Below, piece after piece: positions 1 through 8,489 of a stretch of 64,000 nucleotides of DNA. How positions within the stretch are numbered: the first letter of the stretch is position 1; every line of letters starts with the position of its first letter. Below the pieces are notes generated by a model. That model did not search any database. It had not been told where the DNA came from and saw only the letters and a list, made by a program, of their open reading frames with translations. The translations under genes and the position numbers were made by a program. Where the stretch lies: contig NZ_CAADFC020000028.1 of assembly GCF_900696085.1 (NCBI RefSeq), positions 682,001 through 746,000 of the forward strand. Reading direction: 5' to 3'. Source of the DNA: Bradyrhizobium ivorense (GTDB taxonomy: Bacteria; Pseudomonadota; Alphaproteobacteria; Rhizobiales; Xanthobacteraceae).

Positions 1-71
1 CCCTTGCCGGGGCCACCCCGGTCACCCCGGCCGCGCCGGGAATCGTTGTTTTTGTCGCTGTCGCGGGGCAT
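1..71 (-). CDS. rRNA pseudouridine synthase, N-terminal fragment (cut by window edge)
   Basis: Read on the minus strand from the ATG at 71, the frame is open to the window edge and gives 23 residues beginning MPRDSDKNNDSRRGRGDRGG. This Gly/Arg/Asp-rich opening is, from memory, typical of the low-complexity N-terminal extension of RsuA/RluB-type pseudouridine synthases in Bradyrhizobium, which often lie divergent to tadA. The catalytic domain is outside the window, so the name rests on the leader and the neighbour only. The fragment is below the length that ORF listings report. Confidence 0.55.
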   Translation of the reverse strand, partial: MPRDSDKNNDSRRGRGDRGGPGK

Positions 72-213
72 GAATATTTCTCGCCTGGGCGTTCAATTGA
101 GGGTGCAGGGCAACCGGCGATCCGCGCGCCATGCGAGGCGCGCTGGCACAAAACCGGCATCCACTTGTGCTGAAGGCGACGCTAGTAGCAGGTTTCTTGG
201 GATGATACGAGGC

Positions 214-660
214 ATGTCAGCCCCTTCTTTCATGGATTTGGCGCTGAAAACCGCCGAAAATGCCGGAAAATCGGGCGAAGTTCCGATCGGATGCGTGATT
301 GTGCGGGGTTACGAGGTGATCGCCACGGCCAGCAACCGCACCCTGACCGACCGCGACCCGACGGCGCATGCGGAAATCCTCGCGATCCGGCAGGCCGCCG
401 ACGCCATCGGCACCGAACGGCTGGTCGATTGCGACCTCTACGTCACCCTTGAGCCCTGCACCATGTGCGCCGGCGCGATCTCCTTTGCCCGCATCCGCCG
501 GCTCTATTACGGCGCCGCCGACCCCAAGGGCGGCGCGGTGGAATCCGGCGTGCGGTTTTTCGCACAGCCGACCTGCCACCACGTGCCGGAGATCTACGGC
601 GCGGTGGGCGAGACCGAGGCCGCGCGGCTGCTGCGCGAATTTTTCAGGGAGCGGCGGTGA
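214..660 (+). CDS. tadA: tRNA-specific adenosine deaminase TadA
   Basis: 148-aa zinc-dependent deaminase that converts A34 to inosine in the anticodon of tRNA-Arg(ACG), an essential decoding step in the cytoplasm. The sequence has the HAE motif (H52, E54 proton shuttle) and the PCTMC zinc site (C82, C85), with the usual spacing and normal family length. The ATG at 214 is chosen because the protein then starts just before the first conserved helix; an in-frame ATG at 202 would add four residues, and the open frame further upstream looks noncoding and overlaps the divergent gene's leader. It is divergent from the pseudouridine synthase gene, with about 140 bp between the starts. Confidence 0.93.
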   Translation: MSAPSFMDLALKTAENAGKSGEVPIGCVIVRGYEVIATASNRTLTDRDPTAHAEILAIRQAADAIGTERLVDCDLYVTLEPCTMCAGAISFARIRRLYYGAADPKGGAVESGVRFFAQPTCHHVPEIYGAVGETEAARLLREFFRERR

Positions 661-712
661 GGCCGGGCCCGGATGAAGCGCAGCGATATCCGGGAAAAGC
701 CTCGCTGCGTAA
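661..712. repeat. Partial intergenic palindromic repeat (family C)
   Basis: Directly after the tadA stop lies a GCCCGGATGAAGCG..ATATCCGGGAAAAGCC segment that matches one half of the repeat at 23631-23720. It is a degenerate single arm and may act as a transcription end for tadA; no T-run is present. Confidence 0.5.
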
Positions 713-720
713 TAAGTCTA

Positions 721-834
721 TCCCCGTCACCCTGAGGTGGCCGCTTCTTCAGCGGCCCTCGAAGGGTCGACGGCCACGAGCCGGGCCGATTCATCCTTCG
801 AGGCTCGCCGAAGAGGCTCGCACCTCAGGATGAC
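721..834. repeat. Intergenic palindromic repeat, family A copy 1
   Basis: Two inverted arms (CCTCGAAGG.. and ..ATCCTTCGAGGCTCGC) lie within a segment bounded by CCGTCA and TGACGG. The right half (about 777-833) is nearly identical to 15327-15384, and a diverged copy sits at 18130-18267. It lies between convergent genes (tadA and the hydrolase), the usual location for such repeats in Bradyrhizobium. Confidence 0.8.
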
Positions 835-849
835 GGTACGAGAGCCGAG

Positions 850-1755
850 TCACCCCGCCAGGAAAAACTCCCGCAGCAATTTCGCCGTCGCATCCGGCGC
901 TTCCTCTGGGAGGAAGTGCCCGGAATCCACCGGTGCGCCGCTGACGTTGGTGGCCCATTTCTTCCAGGTATCGAGCGGCGTGGTCGCGGCGCTGGCGACA
1001 CCGGCATCGCCCCACAGCGCGAGCATCGGGATCGTGATCTTGTTGCCGGCGTCGACGTCGGCCTTGTCGATCTCGTAGTCGGCATAGGCGCCGGCGCGGT
1101 AGTCCTCGCACATCGCGTGGATGCGGGCGGGATCGCGGAACGGCGCGAGATAATGGTCCAGCGCGCGCGGATCGATGGCCTCCAGCGTCCCGCTCTTGGT
1201 CTGGCTCGCCATCTTCTCTCTTAGGAAGAATTCGCCCTGCGCGGAGATCAGCGTCTCCGGCAGCGGCGCGGGCTGTGCCAGGAATGCCCAGTGATAGATT
1301 TTCAGCGCCGACAGCCGGTTCAGCTTCTGCCAGTAGTCATAGGTCGGCGCGATATCGAGCACCGCGAGCTTCGACAGCCGGCCGGGATGATCGAGCGCCA
1401 GCCGGTACGAGACGCGGCCGCCGCGGTCATGGCCGGCGAGCGCGAAATGGACATGGCCGAGCTGCTCCATCGCCTCGACCATGGTCTTCGCCCAGGCGCG
1501 CTTGGTGTAGGGCGTGTGGTTCGCATCGCTGCGCGGCATGTCGGACCAGCCGTAGCCGGGCAGATCGGGGATGATCAGCGTGAAGGCGTCGTCGAGCTTC
1601 GGCGCCACGGTGTGCCACATCACATGCGTCGACGAGAAGCCGTGCAGCAGCAATAGCGGCGGGCCCTTGCCGCCGACGCGGGCGAAGATGCGGCCCTGCG
1701 CGGTGTTGATCCATTCCGACGCATAGCCGGGAAAAAGATCGGCGAGATCAGGCAT
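850..1755 (-). CDS. Alpha/beta hydrolase, fluoroacetate dehalogenase-like
   Basis: 301-aa soluble alpha/beta-hydrolase. From memory it aligns without gaps to the structurally studied fluoroacetate dehalogenase RPA1163 of Rhodopseudomonas palustris, and the residues described there fall at the same numbers: nucleophile D110 in GHDRG, carboxylate-binding R111 and R114, acid D134, Y141, fluoride-pocket H155/W156/Y219, and general base H280 in DSGHFLPEE. The Asp nucleophile (rather than Ser) marks the haloalkane/haloacid dehalogenase type. The expected reaction is haloacetate + H2O to glycolate + halide. The window also encodes glycolate oxidase (glcDEF), which could use the product; that link is inference. 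Substrate preference (fluoro- or chloroacetate, or an epoxide) cannot be read from sequence. Confidence 0.85.
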   Translation of the reverse strand: MPDLADLFPGYASEWINTAQGRIFARVGGKGPPLLLLHGFSSTHVMWHTVAPKLDDAFTLIIPDLPGYGWSDMPRSDANHTPYTKRAWAKTMVEAMEQLGHVHFALAGHDRGGRVSYRLALDHPGRLSKLAVLDIAPTYDYWQKLNRLSALKIYHWAFLAQPAPLPETLISAQGEFFLREKMASQTKSGTLEAIDPRALDHYLAPFRDPARIHAMCEDYRAGAYADYEIDKADVDAGNKITIPMLALWGDAGVASAATTPLDTWKKWATNVSGAPVDSGHFLPEEAPDATAKLLREFFLAG

Positions 1756-1869
1756 CGATGGCTCCTTCCCTGCCCCTGCTTCAAACTTTGTTCGGCGTTG
1801 CCGCAGGCTTGGGCGAGGTTTATGCCATCCTCAAGTCCTGCCAACAACAACATGAAACGAGGAAGTGCC

Positions 1870-3102
1870 ATGTCGATCGATTTCGAGATTCCGGCCGAGG
1901 CCAAGGCGATCCGCGAAAAAGTCCGCAAATTCGTCCACGACGAGTGCATTCCCGCCGAGAAGGAACTGGATACCAAGCCGCTGCCCGAGGTGCTCGGCCC
2001 CTTGCGGAAGAAGGCCCGCGCGCAGGGGCTGTGGTGTCCGTTCGTGCCGAAGGAATATGGCGGCATGGGGCTCGGCCCGCTCGCCAACGCGCTGGTGCAG
2101 ATGGAGCTCGGCGAGAGCATGCTCGGCGCGCTGGCGCTGAACACGCAGGGGCCGGATGACGCCTCGATGATGACGATCCTCGCGCACGGCACCGAGTACC
2201 AGAAGGAGAAGTTCCTTAAACCCCTGCTGAACGGCGAGAAGCGGATCTGCTTCTCGATGACCGAAAAGGCCGCCGGCGCCGACGCCACCGGCATGCAGAC
2301 CACGGCGGTGAAGGACGGCAACGAGAACTACATCCTCAACGGCGAGAAATGGTTCTCGTCGTCGGCGAGCGTCGCCGATCTCGCGCTGGTGATGGCCAAG
2401 ACCGACCCGAACGCGCCGCGCCACAAGCAGTATTCGACCTTCATCGTCGAGCTGCCGAACCCCGGCTACAAGATCAAGCGCAACGTCGCCAACATGGCGA
2501 TCGAGGGACCGCATGACGACGTGATCCATGGCGGCCACTCCGAGATCGAGATCAGGGATCTGAAGGTGCCGGCCGACAATCTGCTCGGCGGCGAGGGCAA
2601 CGGCTTCAACATGGGCCAGCACCGCCTCGCCTACGGCCGGCTGCGCCACGGCATGCACAACGTCGCCAAGGCGCAGCGCGCGCTCGACATGGCGGTCGCC
2701 CACGTGACAAAACGCTCGACCTTCGGCCAGCTGCTGGCCGACCGCCAGGCGGTGCAGTTCATGCTCGCGGACTGCGCCAGCGAGCTCTATATCGGCCGCC
2801 TGATGCTGCTGCACATCGCCTACAAGGCCGAGAAGGGCCTCGACATCCGCCAGGAGAACTCGATCGCAAAGATCTTCCACGCCCACATGGTGCACAAGGT
2901 GATCGACACCGCGATCCAGCTGCACGGCGCGCTCGGCTTCAGCCAGGATACGCCGCTGGCGAAATGGTACACCCAGGTGCGCTCGCAGCGGCTGGTCGAC
3001 GGGCCCGACGAGGTGCACAAGTGGAAGATCGGCAAGAACGTCATCAAGGCGTTCCGCGAGCACGGCACCACGGCGAGTGCGGCGGGCGGGGATTTGCTGT
3101 AG
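1870..3102 (+). CDS. Acyl-CoA dehydrogenase family protein
   Basis: 410-aa FAD-dependent acyl-CoA dehydrogenase with the three usual parts: an N-terminal helical domain (about 1-120), a middle beta domain with CFSMTEKAAGAD and WFSSSAS FAD/substrate segments (about 125-230), and a C-terminal helical domain ending in the LVDGPDEVHKWKIGKN segment. It oxidises an acyl-CoA to the 2-enoyl-CoA and passes electrons to ETF. The open frame extends to 1798, but the ATG at 1870 has a good ribosome site (GAGGAAG) and starts the conserved domain. The hydrophobic substrate is unknown; the sequence resembles the ACAD10/11-like branch more than the short-chain enzymes. It is divergent from the dehalogenase-like gene. 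Confidence 0.88.
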   Translation: MSIDFEIPAEAKAIREKVRKFVHDECIPAEKELDTKPLPEVLGPLRKKARAQGLWCPFVPKEYGGMGLGPLANALVQMELGESMLGALALNTQGPDDASMMTILAHGTEYQKEKFLKPLLNGEKRICFSMTEKAAGADATGMQTTAVKDGNENYILNGEKWFSSSASVADLALVMAKTDPNAPRHKQYSTFIVELPNPGYKIKRNVANMAIEGPHDDVIHGGHSEIEIRDLKVPADNLLGGEGNGFNMGQHRLAYGRLRHGMHNVAKAQRALDMAVAHVTKRSTFGQLLADRQAVQFMLADCASELYIGRLMLLHIAYKAEKGLDIRQENSIAKIFHAHMVHKVIDTAIQLHGALGFSQDTPLAKWYTQVRSQRLVDGPDEVHKWKIGKNVIKAFREHGTTASAAGGDLL

Positions 3103-3109
3103 CCCCTCT

Positions 3110-3230
3110 CCGTCATTCCGGACGACGCGCATCGCGCGTCGATCCGGAATCTCGATCGGGCGGGCACGGTCGCATCTCATCTCGAGATTCCGGGTTCGGC
3201 GCGTTGCGCCGCCCCGGAATGACGGATAGC
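3110..3230. repeat. Intergenic palindromic repeat (family B)
   Basis: The segment is bounded by CCGTCATTCCGG and CCCCGGAATGACGG and contains the inner inverted pair ACGCGCATCGCGCGT and GGCGCGTTGCGCC. It can fold into one long cruciform-like hairpin between two convergent genes and probably doubles as a transcription end. Confidence 0.75.
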
Positions 3231-3235
3231 ACTTA

Positions 3236-4561
3236 CTAGCCGCTCGCCGCGAACAGTTCCCACTTGCCCGGCAGGCCCTTCAGTTCAAACGCGCCGCGCT
3301 CGGCGAATTTCAGGCCGGCGCCGGCGACCAGGTCGGTCACCACCCGCGACACCAGCACCTCGTTGGAGCCGCAGCGCGACATCACGCGCGCCGCAGCATG
3401 CACGGCAATGCCGCCGATGTCAGTTCCCCGCACCTCGATCTCGCCGGTGTGCAGGCCGGCGCGCACCGGCAGGCCGATCTGCTGCGCGGCGGAGCCGAAC
3501 GCCAGCGCACAGCGCACAGCGCGGCCGGGACCGTCGAAGGTCGCCAAAATGCCGTCGCCGGTGCTTTTCACCAGATGGCCGCGATGCCGGTCGACCATCT
3601 GCTGGGCGAGCTCGTCGTGATCATCGAGCAGCCGCCGCCAGCGCTGATCGCCCATCGCGGCGGCGTTGCGGGTGGAATCGACGATATCGGTGAACAGCAC
3701 GGTCGCGAGCACGCGCTCGAGTTCGCCCTGCGCATCGTCGCGATGACCGGTGACGAACTCCTCGATATCGCCCAGCATCGTCTCGTTCTCGCCGACCCAG
3801 TAGTAGTGATCGCGGCCGGGATATTCCTGCCATTTGGCGCCGGGGATGAGATCCGCGACAGTGCGGCCAAGCGCGATGGGAACGCGGCCATCGCCGGTGC
3901 GATGCAGGACCAGGGTCGGCACCTGCAGCATCGGCAGGATCGTCGTGACGTCGATCTCGCGGTTGAGGGTCAGCAGGGTGCGGATTGCGCCCGGACTGCT
4001 CGACAGCCGCTCGAACTTCGCGATCTGGGCGATCGCTTCAGTGTTCGCGGCCTGGCTCGGCGCCACCGACTTGATGGTGTCGCCGGCGCCCCAGTTCTGC
4101 ACGATCTCGTCGCAGCGCGCGCGCCACTCCTGTTCGGACGAGCGGTCCTTCGAGCGCGCAAAGCTGCCGAGCAGCACGAGATGCGAGACCCGCGCCGGAT
4201 AGGTCGCGGCAAACAGCACGCTCATCGGGCAGCCCTCGGAGAAGCCGAACAGGGCCGCGCGCTGCGAGCCGATGGCATCCATGATGGCGCGGACGTCGTC
4301 CATGCGCTGTTCGAGCGTCGGCGCGCCGCTGATGCGGTCCGACAATCCCTGCCCGCGCTTGTCGAAGGCGACGACGCGGGCAAAGCGCGACAGGCGGCGC
4401 AGCACGGCGGTGTAACCCGGCAGCTCGTGCATGTATTCGATATGCGAGAACAGGCCGGGGACCAGAATGATGTCGACCGGCCCGTTGCCCATCACCTGGT
4501 AGGCAATGCTGGCGTCGCCGCTCTGCGCGTAGCGCGTCTCGGGCAGTTTGAAGTCGGTCAT
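3236..4561 (-). CDS. Alpha/beta hydrolase fused to a class III adenylate/guanylate cyclase
   Basis: 441-aa two-domain protein. Residues about 1-260 form an alpha/beta hydrolase with the nucleophile elbow GFSEG (intact Ser). Residues about 275-440 form a class III nucleotide cyclase domain with both metal-binding Asp motifs (FTDIVDST and KSTGDGILATF). At the transition-state position the usual V-N-x-A-A-R reads VHAAAR, so Asn is replaced by His. No membrane segment is seen, so it should be cytosolic; the hydrolase part may act as a ligand sensor. The start at 4561 (MTDFKLPETR) has GGAG nine bases upstream; an in-frame ATG at 4603 would begin four bases after the purD stop. It is probably cotranscribed with purD. 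Confidence 0.85.
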   Translation of the reverse strand: MTDFKLPETRYAQSGDASIAYQVMGNGPVDIILVPGLFSHIEYMHELPGYTAVLRRLSRFARVVAFDKRGQGLSDRISGAPTLEQRMDDVRAIMDAIGSQRAALFGFSEGCPMSVLFAATYPARVSHLVLLGSFARSKDRSSEQEWRARCDEIVQNWGAGDTIKSVAPSQAANTEAIAQIAKFERLSSSPGAIRTLLTLNREIDVTTILPMLQVPTLVLHRTGDGRVPIALGRTVADLIPGAKWQEYPGRDHYYWVGENETMLGDIEEFVTGHRDDAQGELERVLATVLFTDIVDSTRNAAAMGDQRWRRLLDDHDELAQQMVDRHRGHLVKSTGDGILATFDGPGRAVRCALAFGSAAQQIGLPVRAGLHTGEIEVRGTDIGGIAVHAAARVMSRCGSNEVLVSRVVTDLVAGAGLKFAERGAFELKGLPGKWELFAASG

Positions 4562-4607
4562 CGAGAGACTCCGGGGCGCACCATTGTCGCCGCTGGAGTT
4601 CATCGGA

Positions 4608-5885
4608 TCAACCCCGCTCCGCTTCCACGGCCTGCCAGGCGATGTCGCGGCGACAGAAACCGTCCGGCCAGTTGATGCGATCGATCGCCTGATAGGCGCG
4701 GTCGCGCGCCTCAGTCACGGTCTTGCCCATCGCGCAGACGTTCAGCACGCGGCCGCCATTGGCAAGGATCGCGCCGTCTTTCGCCGCCGTGCCGGCGTGA
4801 AAAATCTCGACGCCCTCGACCTTGGCGGCGTCATCGAGCCCGTCGATCCGGGTGCCCTTGGCGTAGTCGCCGGGATAGCCCTTAGCCGCCATCACCACGG
4901 TCAGCGCCGGCTCCGGATACCAGCGCAGGTCAAAGTTCTTCAGCTGGCCGTCGCAGGCGGCGAGCAGCGCCGGCACGATGTCCGACATCATCCGCAGCAT
5001 CAGCACCTGGCACTCGGGATCGCCGAAGCGGACATTGTATTCGAACAGCTTCGGGCCCTGCGCGGTCAGCATCACGCCGGCATAGAGCACGCCCTTGAAC
5101 GGCGTGCCGCGGCGCTTCATTCCGGCGACCGTCGGCAGGATGATCCGCGCCATGATCTGGTCGTGGATTTCAGGCGTCACGAACGGTGTCGGCGAATAGG
5201 CGCCCATGCCGCCGGTGTTCGGGCCCTGGTCGTGATCGAACACCCGCTTGTGGTCCTGCGCGGTCGCCAGCGGAATCGCGGTGTCGCCGTCGCACAGCGC
5301 GAAGAAGCTGATCTCGCGGCCGGAGAGGAATTCCTCGATCACCACCTCGGCCCCGGCCGCGCCGAAGCCGCCCTCGAACATCATCGCGATCGCGGCTTCC
5401 GCCTCGGCCAGCGTCTGCGCCACCACGACGCCCTTGCCGGCGGCGAGCCCGTCGGCCTTGACCACGATCGGCGCGCCCTGCGCCTTCACATAGGCCAGCG
5501 CATTCCCGGCATTGTCGAAGCGGCGATAGGCGCCGGTCGGAATGTTGCACTCGCTGCAGAGATCCTTGGTGAAGCCCTTGGAGCCCTCGAGCCGCGCGGC
5601 CTGCTTGCCGGGCCCGAACGCCTTGATGCCGGCGGCGGCGAGGTCGTCGACGATGCCGGCCGCCAGCGGCGTCTCCGGCCCGACCACGACCAGATCGACC
5701 GCATTGCGCTTGCAGAATTCGATCACCGCGGCGTGGTCGGCGACATCGAGCGCGACGCACTCCGCCTCGCGCGCGATCCCGGCATTGCCCGGCGCGCACC
5801 AGAGCTTTGTTACCAGCGGGGAGGCTGCGATCTTCCACGCCAGCGCGTGTTCGCGGCCGCCGGAACCGAGCAGGAGAATGTTCAT
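4608..5885 (-). CDS. purD: Phosphoribosylamine--glycine ligase
   Basis: 425-aa ATP-grasp enzyme of purine synthesis: 5-phosphoribosylamine + glycine + ATP gives GAR. It opens with MNILLLGSGGREHALAWK, the canonical PurD N-terminal nucleotide-binding segment, and contains the ATP-grasp signature FGDPECQVLMLRM late in the protein. The open frame extends upstream to 6026, but the ATG at 5885 matches the universal start. It is divergent from xseA, and a cyclase-fusion gene follows closely downstream. Confidence 0.96.
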   Translation of the reverse strand: MNILLLGSGGREHALAWKIAASPLVTKLWCAPGNAGIAREAECVALDVADHAAVIEFCKRNAVDLVVVGPETPLAAGIVDDLAAAGIKAFGPGKQAARLEGSKGFTKDLCSECNIPTGAYRRFDNAGNALAYVKAQGAPIVVKADGLAAGKGVVVAQTLAEAEAAIAMMFEGGFGAAGAEVVIEEFLSGREISFFALCDGDTAIPLATAQDHKRVFDHDQGPNTGGMGAYSPTPFVTPEIHDQIMARIILPTVAGMKRRGTPFKGVLYAGVMLTAQGPKLFEYNVRFGDPECQVLMLRMMSDIVPALLAACDGQLKNFDLRWYPEPALTVVMAAKGYPGDYAKGTRIDGLDDAAKVEGVEIFHAGTAAKDGAILANGGRVLNVCAMGKTVTEARDRAYQAIDRINWPDGFCRRDIAWQAVEAERG

Positions 5886-6048
5886 CGAAGCCGATCGAGG
5901 GTTTGAGAGGCCATTTTGCGATGGTTTAGCACGGCCGAGGGGCGCCGCAATCGAGCGCTCGGCCGATATGTGGATATGTGAGGCGATGCCCGAATTGGGC
6001 CGGGTGGACCTTGCACATGGTGGCAAAAACCCCGATTCTATAGTTCAG

Positions 6049-7656
6049 ATGACTGCTGCTCCGAATCTCGTCAACGCGCCCGAATTCACCGTCTCGGAAC
6101 TCTCCTCCGCCCTGAAGCGGACGGTGGAGGACCGCTTTGGCCATGTCCGCGTCCGCGGCGAAATCTCCGGTTTCCGCGGGCCCCACTCGTCCGGCCACTG
6201 CTATTTCGCGCTGAAGGACGAAAGCGCCAAGATCGAGGCGGTGATCTGGAAGTTCGCCCATGCCCGGATGCGCTTCAAGCCGCAGGAAGGGCTCGAGGTC
6301 ATCGCCACCGGCAAGCTGACCACCTACCCGAACTCCTCGAAGTACCAGATCGTCATCGATTCGCTGGAGCCGGCCGGCGTCGGCGCGCTGATGGCGCTGA
6401 TGGAGGAGCGCAAGAAGAAGCTCGCCGCCGAGGGCCTGTTCGACGAGGCGCGCAAGCAGTTGTTGCCCTGGCTGCCCGAGGTGATCGGCGTCGTGACGTC
6501 GCCGACGGGTGCCGTGATCCGCGACATCCTGCATCGGCTGGAGGACCGCTTTCCCCGCCGCGTGCTGGTGTGGCCGGTCAAGGTGCAAGGCGACGGCTCG
6601 GCCGAGCAGGTCGCCGCCGCGATCCGCGGCTTCAATGCGCTGCCGGAGGGCGGCCGGATTCCGCGGCCCGAGTTGCTGATCGTCGCGCGCGGCGGCGGCT
6701 CGCTGGAGGACCTCTGGTCGTTCAACGAGGAGATCGTGGTCCGCGCCGCCGCCGACAGCCACATCCCGCTGATCTCGGCGGTCGGCCACGAGACCGACAT
6801 CACGCTGATCGATTTTGCCGCCGACAAGCGCGCGCCGACCCCGACGGCGGCCGCCGAAATGGCGGTGCCGGTGCGCAGCGAGCTGTTCGTCGAGGTGGCG
6901 GCGCTCGCCCGCCGCACCATGGTGTGCTGGCAGCGCGGCCAGGAGGCCCGCCGCAACGAACTGCGCGCCGCGGCGCGCGCGCTGCCGGCGGCGAGCGAAT
7001 TGCTGGCGATCCCGCGGCAGCGGCTCGACTATCTCGCGTCTGCCCTGCCGCGCGGGCTGAAGGCCAACACCCACGCGCATTTCCGCCGCTTCGCCGCCAG
7101 CAGCGCGCGGCTCACCATCGGCGTGCTGCGCGGCCAGGTCGCCCATGCGCGGCAGCGGCTCACCGTCTCCGGCGAACGCATCACGCTGTCGGCGCGGGCG
7201 CTGCTGCACCGCCGCCGCGAGCGCTTTGCCGGGCTCGAGATCCGGCTGCAGGCCTCCCGGCTCGCCAACGCCAAGGCGCAGCGCAACGCGATCGCGCGCG
7301 ACCTGGAGCGCACTCACCGCCTCGCCGAGCGCGCCCGCCGCGCCCTCCTCACCACGCTGCAGCGGCTGGAGGCGCGCGTCACCCATCGCGGGCAGTTGCT
7401 GGCGGCGCTGTCCTATCGCGGCGTGCTGGAGCGCGGCTTTGCGCTGGTGCGCGACGAGCGCGGCCACTCGGTCCATGCCGCCGCCGATATCGGCCCGAGC
7501 GCCAGCCTCTCGATCGAGTTCGCCGACGGCCGGGTCGCGGTCACCACCGATGCCGACCGGCCCCCGGCGAGCCCGCGCAAGCCGCAAGCACCGCGCGAGA
7601 AGCCCGCGGCGCCGAAGCGCGTCGTCAAGCCGGTCGATCAGGGCAGCTTGTTTTAG
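6049..7656 (+). CDS. xseA: Exodeoxyribonuclease VII large subunit
   Basis: 535-aa large subunit of exonuclease VII, which with XseB degrades single-stranded DNA in both directions. The N-terminal OB fold (about 15-110, VRVRGEISGFRGPHSSGH) precedes the catalytic domain (VTSPTGAVIRDI, SAVGHETDITLIDFAADKRAPTPT). A long coiled-coil region follows (about 290-450), and the C-terminus is Pro/Lys/Arg-rich. The ATG at 6049 begins just ahead of the OB fold and lacks an obvious Shine-Dalgarno; the frame upstream overlaps purD and is noncoding. xseB is not in the window. It is convergent with the hydrolase-like gene at 7653, sharing four bases. Confidence 0.94.
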   Translation: MTAAPNLVNAPEFTVSELSSALKRTVEDRFGHVRVRGEISGFRGPHSSGHCYFALKDESAKIEAVIWKFAHARMRFKPQEGLEVIATGKLTTYPNSSKYQIVIDSLEPAGVGALMALMEERKKKLAAEGLFDEARKQLLPWLPEVIGVVTSPTGAVIRDILHRLEDRFPRRVLVWPVKVQGDGSAEQVAAAIRGFNALPEGGRIPRPELLIVARGGGSLEDLWSFNEEIVVRAAADSHIPLISAVGHETDITLIDFAADKRAPTPTAAAEMAVPVRSELFVEVAALARRTMVCWQRGQEARRNELRAAARALPAASELLAIPRQRLDYLASALPRGLKANTHAHFRRFAASSARLTIGVLRGQVAHARQRLTVSGERITLSARALLHRRRERFAGLEIRLQASRLANAKAQRNAIARDLERTHRLAERARRALLTTLQRLEARVTHRGQLLAALSYRGVLERGFALVRDERGHSVHAAADIGPSASLSIEFADGRVAVTTDADRPPASPRKPQAPREKPAAPKRVVKPVDQGSLF

Positions 7657-8489
7657 CGCGCTAGCCAATCCGCGACGCGCTTTTGCGCGTCCTTGCGGGC
7701 ATCGGCATCGGTGCCGACATGGCCGCGTTCCGGCGTCGCCGCATCGGCCGAGGCGGCGATCGCGTGCAGCGGCAGGTTGGCGCGGTCGAAATCGTGATAG
7801 GCGTCGGGATAGACCACGATCCGCGCCAGCGCGCTGCGGCCGCGCGCGCCGTCCACCATCTGGCGGCAGGCAGCAGGCAACGCCACGTCGTCGCGCGCGC
7901 CGATCAGCACCAGGGTCGGCACCCGCGTGCTCCAGCCGAGGCCGGACGAGGCACGGCAATCCGGATAGAACGCGACCGCCGAGCGGAAATCCGGCTCGCT
8001 GTTGCGCGACCACATTTGCGGCCGCACCGCCCAGAGCAGCGCGGCGGCGCCGTTGCCCCAGCCGACCAGGCTGATGCGGCTCTTCGCCACCCATTTCTGC
8101 TGCACCAGCCACTGCCGCGCCGCGCTGATATCGGCGATGCGCTGGCGCCGGATCTGGACCTGATGTTCCTTGCTGATGCGGCACTGCGGCCCAAGCTCGC
8201 GCGCGCCGTAGCTGTCCGGCAGCAGCACCGCATGCCCGGTGGTCAGCAGCTGCTCGGCCCAGTCGCGATAGCGCGGCGCGACCTGTTCGGAACGGCCGGC
8301 AAGGCCGCTGCAATCATGCAGCGCGATCACGGTCGGGAATGGTCCGTCGCCGTCGGGCCGATAGAGCTCCGCATGCAGCGTGACGCTGCCTTCGGGGATC
8401 TCGACCTGGCGCGGCGCCGGCAGCGACGTCGCGGCCGCGGCCGGCACGGCAAGCATCGCCAGGAGCATCAGGACTGATCCGAGGCGCAT
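7653..8489 (-). CDS. Exported dienelactone hydrolase-like protein, catalytic nucleophile absent
   Basis: 278 aa with a clear Sec signal peptide (MRLGSVLMLLAMLAVPAAAA) and a DLH-type alpha/beta-hydrolase fold (HDCSGLAG near the oxyanion strand, GARDDVALP and AYHDFDRA supplying the late Asp and His). The nucleophile elbow, normally G-x-C/S-x-G, reads GWGNG: the codon is GGC where AGC would encode Ser. The protein is therefore probably not a normal hydrolase, unless another residue serves. The start at 8489 is chosen because the signal peptide then begins with M-R; an in-frame ATG at 8534 would add 15 residues. It is divergent from the DUF2093 gene. Confidence 0.75.
   Translation of the reverse strand: MRLGSVLMLLAMLAVPAAAATSLPAPRQVEIPEGSVTLHAELYRPDGDGPFPTVIALHDCSGLAGRSEQVAPRYRDWAEQLLTTGHAVLLPDSYGARELGPQCRISKEHQVQIRRQRIADISAARQWLVQQKWVAKSRISLVGWGNGAAALLWAVRPQMWSRNSEPDFRSAVAFYPDCRASSGLGWSTRVPTLVLIGARDDVALPAACRQMVDGARGRSALARIVVYPDAYHDFDRANLPLHAIAASADAATPERGHVGTDADARKDAQKRVADWLAR

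Noticed and set aside
1831..3180. Open frame of 449 codons on the minus strand opposite the acyl-CoA dehydrogenase
   Set aside because: Its translation is rich in Arg, His, Val and Leu without any domain, and it mirrors the codon bias of the true plus-strand gene.
5926..8313. Open frame of 795 codons on the minus strand across xseA
   Set aside because: Antisense to the conserved exonuclease gene; low-complexity Arg/Ala/Gly translation with no family features, an artefact of high third-position GC.
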